Below, one piece after another: positions 1-9,796 of a stretch of 64,000 bases of DNA. A program made the position numbers and the translations under genes. The stretch covers positions 1,674,001 to 1,738,000 of the forward strand of contig JAMXDE010000004.1 in assembly GCA_026770025.1 (NCBI GenBank). The letters are read 5' to 3'. Position 1 is the stretch's first letter. Each line of letters begins with the position of its first letter. The stretch is from Craspedostauros australis (taxonomy: Eukaryota; Bacillariophyta; Bacillariophyceae; Mastogloiales; Achnanthaceae). The notes below the pieces were generated by a model. The model was not told where the DNA came from. It saw only the letters and a program-made list of their open reading frames with translations, and made no database searches.

Positions 1-1
1 G

Positions 2-3000
2 ATGCAACGGAAGCAACCTTCAACATGGCGACCGCATACCGTCTCGCTTCTGACGGGATGGACTGCATTCCAACGACAACACCTCACGCCTAAATCGTCG
101 AAAGGCCTTTCCAACCGTCTCAATACCACCAATGCGACGAATTCATCCGCAAACGATTACGACGATGCGCATGCGTTGAATGTGCCATCCTTGCCAACCA
201 CCGCGCTGTTGGTTCTGTTGGACAACCATAAAATCCAGGCCCATTCAACAAGATCCGGCGTGGATGGCAACGAACATCAAACGTTGATCACGAGCGACAA
301 TTTGTACCATTCTAACAACATGGCACTGTTGCCAGACATTGCATCCACCGGGAGAGGCTACTACACCTTGCGGTACGAACGGGAGATTCCTGCTTTGGAC
401 ACGCAAACGCTGACACGCAGCAACTTGCGCCAAACGCTTCGCATAGCCGGCATCCACTACAGGTCCTCGGCAACGTTGGATGGCGATGCATTGATACCGC
501 TTGTGCGAAGCGTGCAGCATGCCACATCACCGACCATCATCGATGGAATGTTTCGTCGTCGTACGTACGATGTCACACAAGGTGGAACCTTCTCAGTACA
601 AGTCGAACCGCCGCTGCACCCCGGGAAGTCGTCCAACAGTCGGAATCGTATGAGAGGACAGGGTGGCGACCATTCCATGGCGCAGGATGGACCCGTTCCA
701 CAATTCGTGCAAGGATGGGATTGGATTCAACCGATGCCGGATAGATCCACAGGGTTCTATGGACCCATCAAATTGCATACGTCGGGAATCGTTGCGATCC
801 TCGATCCATGTGTCCAAACGCTGAAGATCGACAAGGCCAACGATGCCATGAACATTCAGCTGTTGTTGCGACTGGAGGTGCTGATCCCGGACGGTTCGGC
901 ACCAGACAACGACCAATTCGACTCAGCATCCGTACTGGGAGACCTTGTCGTTTCATCAGATTGGGGCGAGCATTGGTCGGTCGAAGTCAACATGTCCGCA
1001 GCGATCGCGTGCGACCATCCAGGACTGTACATCATTGATGTGACCCACCCGGTGCACATCGAAGAAGTCGCTTCGAAAAGAATCAAGCTGTGGTGGCCAC
1101 ATGATATGTCGCCTGGCCCCAGTCTGCATAGCTTCGATTTCTCGTTCCACATGAGGCACCACCCCCAGCATAATGCAGATAAAGCCTCAGGACAAGGCCC
1201 GCGAAGTACCGCGGAATCGAACGCAGATGATGCCGCCGTCAACGCAAATGCAAACGTAAACATACAGGTACACGGACAGGTACTAATACACGACGAGCAA
1301 ACCCTTTCCGATACCAGAACAATTCAAGTTGGACTGCGCACGATCGAGACGTTTGTGGACCAACACACACAAGGTCAGCAGTTTCTGATCAACGGCGAGA
1401 AGCTCTACATTCTGGGTGGAAACTGGATAACGACCGATGCAACTTTTCGGTACTCTGCATCACGTAGCAGGTACTGTAATGAACTCCGCTTGCACCGACA
1501 TGCCGGACTGAACTTGGTGCGTGTGTGGGGTGGAGGCGTCGCAGAGACTGATCCGTTCTATGATTGTGCAGATCGATTGGGGATCCTGATCTTCCAGGAG
1601 TTTTGGATGACGGGCGACAACAACGGTCGGTGGGCAGGCAATTACTCCTGGCCATCGAATCACAAGGTTTATCTGGACAATGTCGAAGATACTGTGATGC
1701 GCTTGAGGGGTCATGCGAGCTTGCTCTTTTACGGCGGTTGCAACGAATGCTTGGGCGCATCATCCATCTCCAATCCACCTGCGGGCATTGACGCAGGCAT
1801 TCGAACCATACTCCAAAACCGAGATCCTGGTCGATTCTACATCCCGTCATCCATGGGCGGCAGGAACAAGGCTGACACATCCAAAGCAGACTCGGCTCTT
1901 TGGTTCGATCGCAGTTTCAGCCTCGCATTTGCCGATGGACCGTATGGTATGCTCTTTCCGCAAACCTTCTATGAGAGGAATCCAGGTTTGTTCGATGCCC
2001 CAGACGAACGACGATGGAAGCAGGTCCGAATTGGTTTTCAGCCAGAAGTTGGAAGCGCGAGCTTTCCAACGTACCGAGGACTGAACCGCTTCCTGACAGA
2101 AGAGGAAATTGAAGGCGGCATGCCCAGCGGGGCGAACCAGCCAGCGACTGGCGCGTGGTCGTATCACAACTACGAATCGTGGACGACACAAGAGGCAGGC
2201 AATGGCCATGATCTGTATGATCATGTCTACGCCTACCACTACCCACCAGCGATGCACATCAATGGCACCAGACTCACGCCAAGACAGTGGTGCGCAGCAT
2301 CACAACTTGCCGCGTACACTCAATACCAGCATTTGATAAATGGATTTCTCAGCCACATGTTGCAATACACAACAGCGGTAATCATATGGAAGACACAATC
2401 TCCGTGGCCATCCATGCGAGGGTTCATGTACGATTCGTACTTGGAATCCAACGGGATGCTTCGTGGCATCAAGGCAGCGCTGCAGAGGCCATTGTCAGTT
2501 CTGCTGGATATGAAGACTTGGGAGCTCAAAGTCATTGATCGACGTGTAGCCACGGGACCGAGGCATCGAGCTAGAAAAAGCTTGCAACTACTGTTGGAGT
2601 ACGCATGGTACAATCTGGACGGCGAAGCAGTCACTCGTGGACCATTTCTCCTTGAGGATGGCAGCACAAGTTCTGCTATGACTGCAAGACGAATCCCGGG
2701 GGGAAGGATCGCTTGGCCATCCAACTGTTCTTCGGTGTGCTTCTTGGCACTCGATGTCGAAGAACAGCCGCACACATCCGAGAGTGGTGATTCCAAAATG
2801 CGCAACGCCTACTTCAAACAGTGGTACTGGCTCGCAGATCCAAGCAATGGCTCTCGCAGCGACTTTTCACCTCTGACGACACAGCTCAAGCAAATTGACG
2901 CGGATGGAATTCAACTGGCAGTGCGAGATTGTGGCTATCATTTGACGTCGATGGACCTGCAACTAGTTGTTGAGGTGGAGGTGCATCTCAACCAAGATGT

Positions 3001-3322
3001 TGGGGCAGTTCTTTTGTATCCAACCGCCTCCATCTTCCACCCTTGCCTCATGGATTGTGGAATGCTTGACGAGACTATGCTCCGTTTGGGTGATACGCGC
3101 CGCCAACTTCTCCCCGTTCTTGACAGCAACGACACAGAAGACATGGTCCAGCTGCCCGGAACGACCGTTTTCCACCAACTGATCGCTCCTTTGTGGGATA
3201 TTGGAAAAGAGACAGATGCTGCGATAACTGTTGACATCGAACTTGATGGATTCAATCTTATTGAGCCAGCAACCTTGTTACAGGTTGTTTGCATGGCGAA
3301 GGTCGGCAATGGCAGCGTGTAG
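2..3322 (+). CDS. GH2 mannosylglycoprotein endo-beta-mannosidase-like protein (5' end may be outside the window)
   Basis: The 1,106-residue ORF matches the plant-type endo-beta-mannosidase branch of glycoside hydrolase family 2, which trims beta-mannosyl linkages in N-glycans. Seen here: the sugar-binding/Ig-like N-terminal part; 'NLVRVWGGG' and 'FQEFWMTGD' leading into the TIM barrel; 'GGCNE' with the likely acid/base Glu at about residue 582; 'QPEVGSASFP' with the likely nucleophile Glu at about 682. Farther on, 'VIIWKTQSPWPSMRG' resembles the segment ending 'WTGLRG' in plant enzymes. Both catalytic Glu are present, so activity is plausible. At ~1,100 residues it is longer than the ~950 usual for the plant enzyme, partly through Asn/Asp/Ser-rich insertions near residues 400-420. 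The ATG at base 2 may be internal; no signal peptide is visible in what remains. The gene has no apparent introns and converges with the next gene. Confidence 0.82.
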   Translation: MQRKQPSTWRPHTVSLLTGWTAFQRQHLTPKSSKGLSNRLNTTNATNSSANDYDDAHALNVPSLPTTALLVLLDNHKIQAHSTRSGVDGNEHQTLITSDNLYHSNNMALLPDIASTGRGYYTLRYEREIPALDTQTLTRSNLRQTLRIAGIHYRSSATLDGDALIPLVRSVQHATSPTIIDGMFRRRTYDVTQGGTFSVQVEPPLHPGKSSNSRNRMRGQGGDHSMAQDGPVPQFVQGWDWIQPMPDRSTGFYGPIKLHTSGIVAILDPCVQTLKIDKANDAMNIQLLLRLEVLIPDGSAPDNDQFDSASVLGDLVVSSDWGEHWSVEVNMSAAIACDHPGLYIIDVTHPVHIEEVASKRIKLWWPHDMSPGPSLHSFDFSFHMRHHPQHNADKASGQGPRSTAESNADDAAVNANANVNIQVHGQVLIHDEQTLSDTRTIQVGLRTIETFVDQHTQGQQFLINGEKLYILGGNWITTDATFRYSASRSRYCNELRLHRHAGLNLVRVWGGGVAETDPFYDCADRLGILIFQEFWMTGDNNGRWAGNYSWPSNHKVYLDNVEDTVMRLRGHASLLFYGGCNECLGASSISNPPAGIDAGIRTILQNRDPGRFYIPSSMGGRNKADTSKADSALWFDRSFSLAFADGPYGMLFPQTFYERNPGLFDAPDERRWKQVRIGFQPEVGSASFPTYRGLNRFLTEEEIEGGMPSGANQPATGAWSYHNYESWTTQEAGNGHDLYDHVYAYHYPPAMHINGTRLTPRQWCAASQLAAYTQYQHLINGFLSHMLQYTTAVIIWKTQSPWPSMRGFMYDSYLESNGMLRGIKAALQRPLSVLLDMKTWELKVIDRRVATGPRHRARKSLQLLLEYAWYNLDGEAVTRGPFLLEDGSTSSAMTARRIPGGRIAWPSNCSSVCFLALDVEEQPHTSESGDSKMRNAYFKQWYWLADPSNGSRSDFSPLTTQLKQIDADGIQLAVRDCGYHLTSMDLQLVVEVEVHLNQDVGAVLLYPTASIFHPCLMDCGMLDETMLRLGDTRRQLLPVLDSNDTEDMVQLPGTTVFHQLIAPLWDIGKETDAAITVDIELDGFNLIEPATLLQVVCMAKVGNGSV

Positions 3323-3658
3323 AACCATTGATATTAGTATGGTGCGATCCTACAGATCGCATTCGATGCACTCGCATGTGTACCAGAAAAGTACCAACAC
3401 TGCACCAATCCAAACCATGCCAGAGGTCTGGCAATTGCCTGTTCAAACCTATCACATTAACATCAACATTAACATCAGCATCAGCATCATGCATCGCGAA
3501 GATAAAAGTCGCCAACGGTGAATGCAAAGAATATGCATATTAATGTATTGTACTCGTCAGAGGGTTATATATATGTCGCTCTATGTTCTTTGTCACAGCG
3601 TGGGAACGTCTCTCACCTTTGCTCCAAGCAGAGTGTTTATCGCCTTGCTGTCAAAGTC
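3323..3658. other. Intergenic space between convergent genes
   Basis: Short AT-richer stretch shared by the two 3' ends. It contains a small run of degenerate 'acatta/acatca' hexamers at about 3458-3492 and no credible ORF or RNA gene. Confidence 0.6.
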
Positions 3659-6600
3659 TTAACTCATGTCAGTCAAGACCGACAGGTCGTCATCCTCGAT
3701 GCTTTGGTGTGCGCTCGTGACTCTACTTCGGCCGCCGGTCGTACGCTCCTCCATTATCGATCCTCCTGCCCCAAATGACTTGGCGGTAGTTGCTCCTGAC
3801 ACCATGTGCGAAAGAGTATGGGACATAGTGTCCCGACTCATTGGAGTACGCACCGATGCCAAGTCGCCACTTGCGCTCGAGCTTTGTCCGGCGTGCTCGC
3901 CGAATGAAACGGTCCTCGCTTCGACGATAGCGCTCCTCTTCTGCTTGGCTGCGCTCACCTCCTCCTCATCGATGAACGCCGCATGCATGGCACGGAAATC
4001 CGCGCACTTAGCTGCTGCGCCACACGACTCGTAGAGACCCAACGCCTGCGTGAAGTACTGACGGATACGCGCGTCGTGATTCTCTTCAGAGGTGCTGGCT
4101 GCTCGGAGGAAGTGGTTACCCGCCAGCTCGCAGACATACCCTGCCTCCTGGAGGTGATTTCCAGCATCGGCTCGGTCGATGGCCTCACCGTAGTACGATG
4201 CGACAACATCGTGGTCAACTGTTCCCACCTTGATCGATTTCGTCTCCGCTCGGAGAATCAAGTATCGGTGGTAGCCGTTGTTGCCCTTGGTTTCGCACAT
4301 GTGCTTCAGCTTTCGTTTGCTTTGTGCGAGGATCCTGAGGTATTTTCTCTTTTTCGTTTGCCTGTACAGGTTCGAAGCCATCATGCCGCTGAGCGTGGCC
4401 ATCGATGTTGCGAACGAGTAGCTGGGGTCATCCATGCCGTACTTCTTCAGCAAGGTGTACACTCTTTCGGCGTATTCGTACTTGCCGAAGTACACCGTCA
4501 CATGGAATCTTGCCCAACACCTGGCACCACGGACGAAGGGTTCCATTGCGTCGCACTTGGCGAGATCTGTCAGCTCCTCCCAATCCAAATCGAGAGCGCC
4601 GCTCATGTATGCGTACGCTTTGCTGATCTCAACGAACATGCCTCTGTGGGCAGTGATCTTGTAGAGCTTCATTTTCTCCAGCAAGGAGTTTGCTGCTGGC
4701 ACCAGCGTATTCACGGGATATCCTTCGAAGAATGCATGTACCAAGAAATCGTTCCACAACAAGAAACCGAGCTCGAAGTCTCCCGCGGCCATGGCGGACT
4801 CGTACGCGAACTGGTATGCGTGTGCCACCTCGTGGGATGGCTTGAAGTAGGCGTTGACGTAGGATGTGGCGACGAAGAAAACCCAACCTTCCCGCTTCTT
4901 GTCACCGCCCATCTTTTGAAGCGTCTCCTTTGCCAGTTCCGTGTACCGTCGTGCATTTTCGGAATCACCAAGCACCTGGTGCAGCAGAGCAAAGCAGATG
5001 AGCGCGACGGAAGACTCTTCGCAAATACCTTTCTGCCTTGTGATGTGGATCATCCTCACTGTTGCAAGAATCCACGCGATGGCATCCGTGCACTCGAATC
5101 CTCGGATGACGGCTTGCCGCAAGAACAACATGGGCAAGATCACCTGCGGATCTGTGGTCACAGGATTCTGCTGGAAGAATTCCTTGTTGGTCGTGCGTCG
5201 AAAGTAGGCTCGCGCCGTGAGTAGCTCCCGCGCGGTATGGAAGGCGTACGCGCGCTTGGGATAAGCGCCACACAATGATGCGCAGCGTTGATTTAGCTTC
5301 AAGCTCTTGCGGTACTCGTTCTGTTTCCCGAGGGCATTGGCCACTACCGCGTACGTCGGGAGCTTGTCGTTCAGCGACCGTGCATGGTCAATGAGCTCAT
5401 CGCTCAAGGAGTAGCCTAAATCAAAGTGATTCAGCGAGAGCTCAACGTCGCATCGAGCACGGAGCAGCCGCAAGGTCAGATCGTAGTGGTCCTGCCAGGC
5501 GTCGCCGCGCACCTTGCGAAGAGATGTGTTCGCCAATTGGAGGTATGTTGCGGCGGGTGCCATTGCCGACATATGCAGGGCGTGCTCGCCGACCACGAGG
5601 TTTCGCTGTGTCGATGACATGTGATCCTTACTTGGAGTGCAATTGAGATGGTCGGCCGCGACGAAGAGCAGGCCGTTGTCGTCACTGACTGCCTTGTCAT
5701 TCGATGCCTTGTTCGTCGAATGCCCGCTTGTGTTGCCTCTGCAGACATTCCACAGACATTCGCCGATGCGCAAGCGAAGCATCGTTTGCACTTCCCCGAA
5801 TGGGACCAGCTCGCGTGAAGCCTGTTGGATGCGATCGTGGGTGAAACGGTAGCTTGTGCCTCCGATGGAGTTGGCGAGCAGTCCTTCGAGGACAGCCTGC
5901 TCCAACCAATCCACGAGCTTCTTGTTGGCACTGCCGCGGGGGCTGCCGTTGCCATTGCGATTTCCACCGAGAATGTCATCATTGGTGGGGTTGTGTTGCT
6001 GTTCACGGTCCCACACGACTTGCAACAGCTCCAACTCGAACGAAGATCGGATGTACGATGCCAGCACGAGTGCCTTTTGCAACTGGGTGGGCAAGGACCG
6101 AAGCTTCGAGGAGATGAGCTGGATGATGTTGCTGGATCCGCCGTAGCCTCCATACTCCACCGCAGAACCACCATTGTCGGTGCCACCCTGGGCGTTGGAA
6201 GAGGCACCAGCGGCAGTATTCATCTCCCACTGGAAGGTGATACGACTGTACACCAACACCTGACTTCGCTCCATGTCTTCTAGAAGCTGGACTGTGTGGA
6301 AGATGTTACCATCTGTTTGTCTGAAAAGCAGATTGGTCGCCTCATCCACAACGTCGTCGTCTTGTTGGAACAGCTCCGATACCCAGTCACGCAGCTGTTG
6401 CTTGTCGAAGTTGTTGAGGTGTATGTCGGTGTATGGAGGCATCATTGTTGCTTTGTCGATGACTCCATTGCTGTTGTCGGTGTTGTTGTTGGCAGGGTTG
6501 TTCAAGTTGATGTCGGCCAAGAGCTTGCGGAACGGCACGTCAACTTCCAATTCCAGTACTTCATCTGGTGAATGAGGATTGACTTCCTGTCGGATGGTCC

Positions 6601-7900
6601 CGATCCACAAAAAGTGCGAGCGATGTACAATTGACGACATCAGCTCCATGCACTCTTGCGATGCCCATTGCAAGTCATCCAGCACCATCACGACTGGGCA
6701 ATCCTTCGATGACACGGCACTCAAGAACTGTGTGAAAGTGTATTGAAATCGATTCCATGATGTATTCGTGGCTGAAACCTGCGGCGCATTGGATTGTGCA
6801 CCAGGGCTGGCATTGGCTTGTTGCGAGGTTAGGGAAGCGTTGTCACTGCCACCATCGCTGAAGAGGATGGACAATGATGGCACGAAGGTGAGGAGTAGGC
6901 TTCTTTGTTGGGACGTGAGGAGGCTGGACTTGATGTTGGTTCGAAGTTGTTGCAGGAGAGGGTTGACTGTGGTTGTGCTCTCCTTGGTCCCTTCTTCGTT
7001 CTTCTTCGCATCGACGTGGTTGGAACCGTTTGGCAGTGACAGCGATGATGTTGACGTCGGTGGTGTTGGAATTGAGTCTTTCACTGTAGCTCCTGAGGGC
7101 TTGTTGTCAGAAGCCAGTTGCTTGCACCAGTTCGAGAGCGCCTGGGTGATGGCAGAGAAGGGATCGCCCTGTTGATGTTTTTCGAACTTGCCCTTCAGGA
7201 TGTGCACGTCACGATGCGCGATGACCTTCGTGCTCTTTTTCTTTCTGTGCCTCCTCCTGTTCTCCTTCTCGAGATCGTCACGCAACTGATTGCAGAAGGT
7301 ATCGACCAGCTTGGACTTTCCTGTGCCGCTGATACCCCACACGAACACAGCTGGCAGCAATGTTTTTCCAGCGGGCGCTGGTTCAGGCACCGACTCCTCC
7401 GATGCTGTGGTCTTGGCTTTTCTGCCTCTTCTGGCTGTCTTTCCAGCCACTGCCATCTGATCAAAGGCGGCGCGCAGTGTCTCGAGTTCTTTGTCACGAC
7501 CGAACACCGTTGCACCGCCACCATCAAAGAGAGTGTGCGGAACTTCCGTGTCCAGCTCAACTTCGTTGTATCCGTCATCGTAGAAGTCGTTGCCGGAGGT
7601 GAGGACGGTGTCATGGAGGACGGACGATGGTCTGATGGATGACGGTTGGATTGGTGCTGGTGATGATGGCTTGTGATCGAACGATACAGATTTGCTCTGT
7701 GTCGATTCCTTGGAGAAAGCAGAACGAGCAGATCTGTAGGAAGCGTTGGAAACGGTGGTGCCGGTCGCCATGATCGAGGCATACGGTGTTGATGATTTGA
7801 ATGATTGCGTCGATGATGTTGCGCCATAGCCATCCGTTCCCCTGCTGTTGATGGTGCCGTTCATGGCGACTTTGTCATTCATGGTGATGTTGTTGTGCAT
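3659..7900 (-). CDS. STAND-class AAA ATPase with TPR-like C-terminal half (tandem copy A)
   Basis: About 1,413 residues. A low-complexity Ser/Thr-rich N-terminus (1-95) is followed by a conserved 'LHDTVLTSGNDFYDDGYNEV' region and 'FGRDKELETLRAAFD', the usual lead-in to AAA_16/predicted-ATPase domains. Walker A is GISGTGKS (about 189-196) and Walker B is VVMVLDDLQWAS (about 402-410). 'ILKGKFEKHQQGDPFSAI' corresponds to the 'GKFD..PYSA' segment of PknK and hybrid-kinase ATPases. The C-terminal ~700 residues are helical and repeat-like, as in TPR or MalT-type sensor halves; no kinase or cyclase domain follows. Inference: an ATP-dependent signalling scaffold, with ligand and partners unknown. The ORF stays open to an ATG at 8182, but the extra 94 residues look non-coding, so I start at the ATG at 7900. 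It is closely similar to the gene at 9797-14116. Confidence 0.78.
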   Translation of the reverse strand: MHNNITMNDKVAMNGTINSRGTDGYGATSSTQSFKSSTPYASIMATGTTVSNASYRSARSAFSKESTQSKSVSFDHKPSSPAPIQPSSIRPSSVLHDTVLTSGNDFYDDGYNEVELDTEVPHTLFDGGGATVFGRDKELETLRAAFDQMAVAGKTARRGRKAKTTASEESVPEPAPAGKTLLPAVFVWGISGTGKSKLVDTFCNQLRDDLEKENRRRHRKKKSTKVIAHRDVHILKGKFEKHQQGDPFSAITQALSNWCKQLASDNKPSGATVKDSIPTPPTSTSSLSLPNGSNHVDAKKNEEGTKESTTTVNPLLQQLRTNIKSSLLTSQQRSLLLTFVPSLSILFSDGGSDNASLTSQQANASPGAQSNAPQVSATNTSWNRFQYTFTQFLSAVSSKDCPVVMVLDDLQWASQECMELMSSIVHRSHFLWIGTIRQEVNPHSPDEVLELEVDVPFRKLLADINLNNPANNNTDNSNGVIDKATMMPPYTDIHLNNFDKQQLRDWVSELFQQDDDVVDEATNLLFRQTDGNIFHTVQLLEDMERSQVLVYSRITFQWEMNTAAGASSNAQGGTDNGGSAVEYGGYGGSSNIIQLISSKLRSLPTQLQKALVLASYIRSSFELELLQVVWDREQQHNPTNDDILGGNRNGNGSPRGSANKKLVDWLEQAVLEGLLANSIGGTSYRFTHDRIQQASRELVPFGEVQTMLRLRIGECLWNVCRGNTSGHSTNKASNDKAVSDDNGLLFVAADHLNCTPSKDHMSSTQRNLVVGEHALHMSAMAPAATYLQLANTSLRKVRGDAWQDHYDLTLRLLRARCDVELSLNHFDLGYSLSDELIDHARSLNDKLPTYAVVANALGKQNEYRKSLKLNQRCASLCGAYPKRAYAFHTARELLTARAYFRRTTNKEFFQQNPVTTDPQVILPMLFLRQAVIRGFECTDAIAWILATVRMIHITRQKGICEESSVALICFALLHQVLGDSENARRYTELAKETLQKMGGDKKREGWVFFVATSYVNAYFKPSHEVAHAYQFAYESAMAAGDFELGFLLWNDFLVHAFFEGYPVNTLVPAANSLLEKMKLYKITAHRGMFVEISKAYAYMSGALDLDWEELTDLAKCDAMEPFVRGARCWARFHVTVYFGKYEYAERVYTLLKKYGMDDPSYSFATSMATLSGMMASNLYRQTKKRKYLRILAQSKRKLKHMCETKGNNGYHRYLILRAETKSIKVGTVDHDVVASYYGEAIDRADAGNHLQEAGYVCELAGNHFLRAASTSEENHDARIRQYFTQALGLYESCGAAAKCADFRAMHAAFIDEEEVSAAKQKRSAIVEARTVSFGEHAGQSSSASGDLASVRTPMSRDTMSHTLSHMVSGATTAKSFGAGGSIMEERTTGGRSRVTSAHQSIEDDDLSVLTDMS

Positions 7901-9796
7901 GTTGTGGCGAGTGTTTGTGTGATGATGGGTTTTGTTTGCATTGGCGATGACACAATTGAAAGGGGCGACTTGCGACGTCACTGTTGTTGGTTCGAATGAA
8001 TGCGCAGTTCGCAACAAAATAATGGAACAGAAACAGAAGGGTGGCTGTGACGTTGTCAGCGACTGGTCTTGTTCCTTCGGACTGGCGCAGTGTTCGTGGC
8101 CTTTACCGTTAACGCACATTGTGTACTTGTGTGATCGGAAAACGCGCTTCACCTGCTCCCTCGCTCCACGTGGGTCTAACATTTACTCTATTCCGTGTGC
8201 TGTTTATTCGCCTGTGACCAAAACAATGGGCGCTTTCCTGTTCCGTAGAAAGGCACAATAATGTGCAGGGCATGTTATCGCTGCATTCGGGAACGCCAAG
8301 GAACGCAAAAAATCGGAAGAGAACCCTTCTGTTTGAAGCGGGAAGTCCATACCAAGTCGGTATTGGCGCGAATCGAGAGCAAACGGCCTTTGTCGGACGA
8401 AATCAGACCAAGTAGATGCCAAGGTAACATTTGAGATACCAGTAAGGCGAGAAGCCGTCGCGCTGAGAAATTGACACTGCGCTAGAACGGAGGTCGTTTA
8501 ATCGTTAGGTACAGTAAAGTACTCTCCTGGTACAAATAGGCGCCACAGAGACCTTTCAGTCGATACACAACAATGCACCACATGCTGCGCAAACTCTGTC
8601 TGCTCATAATATCTCTGCAACCAGGTTCGTGAGTGTTGGTGAAACAGAACGGTGTGTCGATCTTCCCTGACGTGGGAATGATCGTTCAGACTCTATCTCG
8701 CTCCAGCCTCTTCGTCGCAGAATTGCGGCTCGCAGTGGGACGCATCAATCGCACAGGTGTCTGGAATGACATGGAGCGCAATGGTATGATACTATTTGCC
8801 TTTGGAGTATAATCCTCCACCAATAGTGGCCAAAGCAAGTATAGTAGTACGTTTACTTTCGCCAAACATGAAGAGTCGCGGATCGGGATGGCCGACGATG
8901 CACTTCGTGTCAGGGCGGGATGTCGTCATCACAGCATGTTGATGCGACGGATGATTGTGACAAGAGAATTCCCAGGACCACCCGCTCCTGGCTCATACTC
9001 TTGAAAGACTAGGTCAATCAGCCGACGTTTGGTTGTTGCTTGGCGACTCTGGACCAGTTGGCAAACTGCCTGTGTTCTATTCGCATGTATGGAAATGGCT
9101 CAAAGAGCTTCTCTTCGAATCGAACACTCCACTGAAATTAATGTTAGAAGCAGATGGGTGGATGGATTGCCCCGGGACGGCTTCGATGGCCATACCGCTG
9201 GTTGTGAATGGTTGCAATGATCAACCCACAAGAGGCGTGGTGGCGTTTCGTAGAGCACGACCACGACGCGGATATTCTGGTTGGTGAATTTCCTCAAAAG
9301 ATAACTCCCAGATCCATCTCTCGATCCGTCTTTCGCCATTTGCCTGTCCAACACAGAGCGGGTTGGGAAGTTCATAAGTACTTTGGATCCAACCGAGGAG
9401 AAACGAGATGGTGTCTATTGGCGAAACAAGGACTTGAGGCATGGGAGTTACGTAAGTGGTCGTAGAGTAGAATATTATGCTTTCCTCTAGTTTTGTTTGA
9501 AATTGTCCACAATCAAAATCTACGAGAGAAAAGAGAATTCTGGTGTTTCATCATTTTCCATGCGATTCCTCCATTCGAGAAAAGTTGGGACAGAATCAAG
9601 TATTTTGTGGGCCAAAATGACGATATTTCCAAAAACACACAAACAAAATTACACATAGGAGGCTAGATTCTAGACTCGTTGTACTGTCACCGCGATCACG
9701 ATCACCACTACTGCCGCGTGATGCTTTACTTCACACCCAACATCAAGTTGGAGCAGCTCGGCTCCTTGCCATTGTCCACCGGCAGTTAGATATGAC
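7901..9796. other. Intergenic region between the two tandem ATPase genes
   Basis: About 1.9 kb holding the presumed promoter of copy A and the 3' flank of copy B. Only short ORFs without protein-like features are present. I saw no RNA gene, transposon end or long repeat here. Confidence 0.5.

Noticed and set aside
3983-5224. 413-codon ORF on the plus strand
   Set aside because: It lies antisense within the ATPase gene, has no domain, and is explained by codon bias of the real gene.
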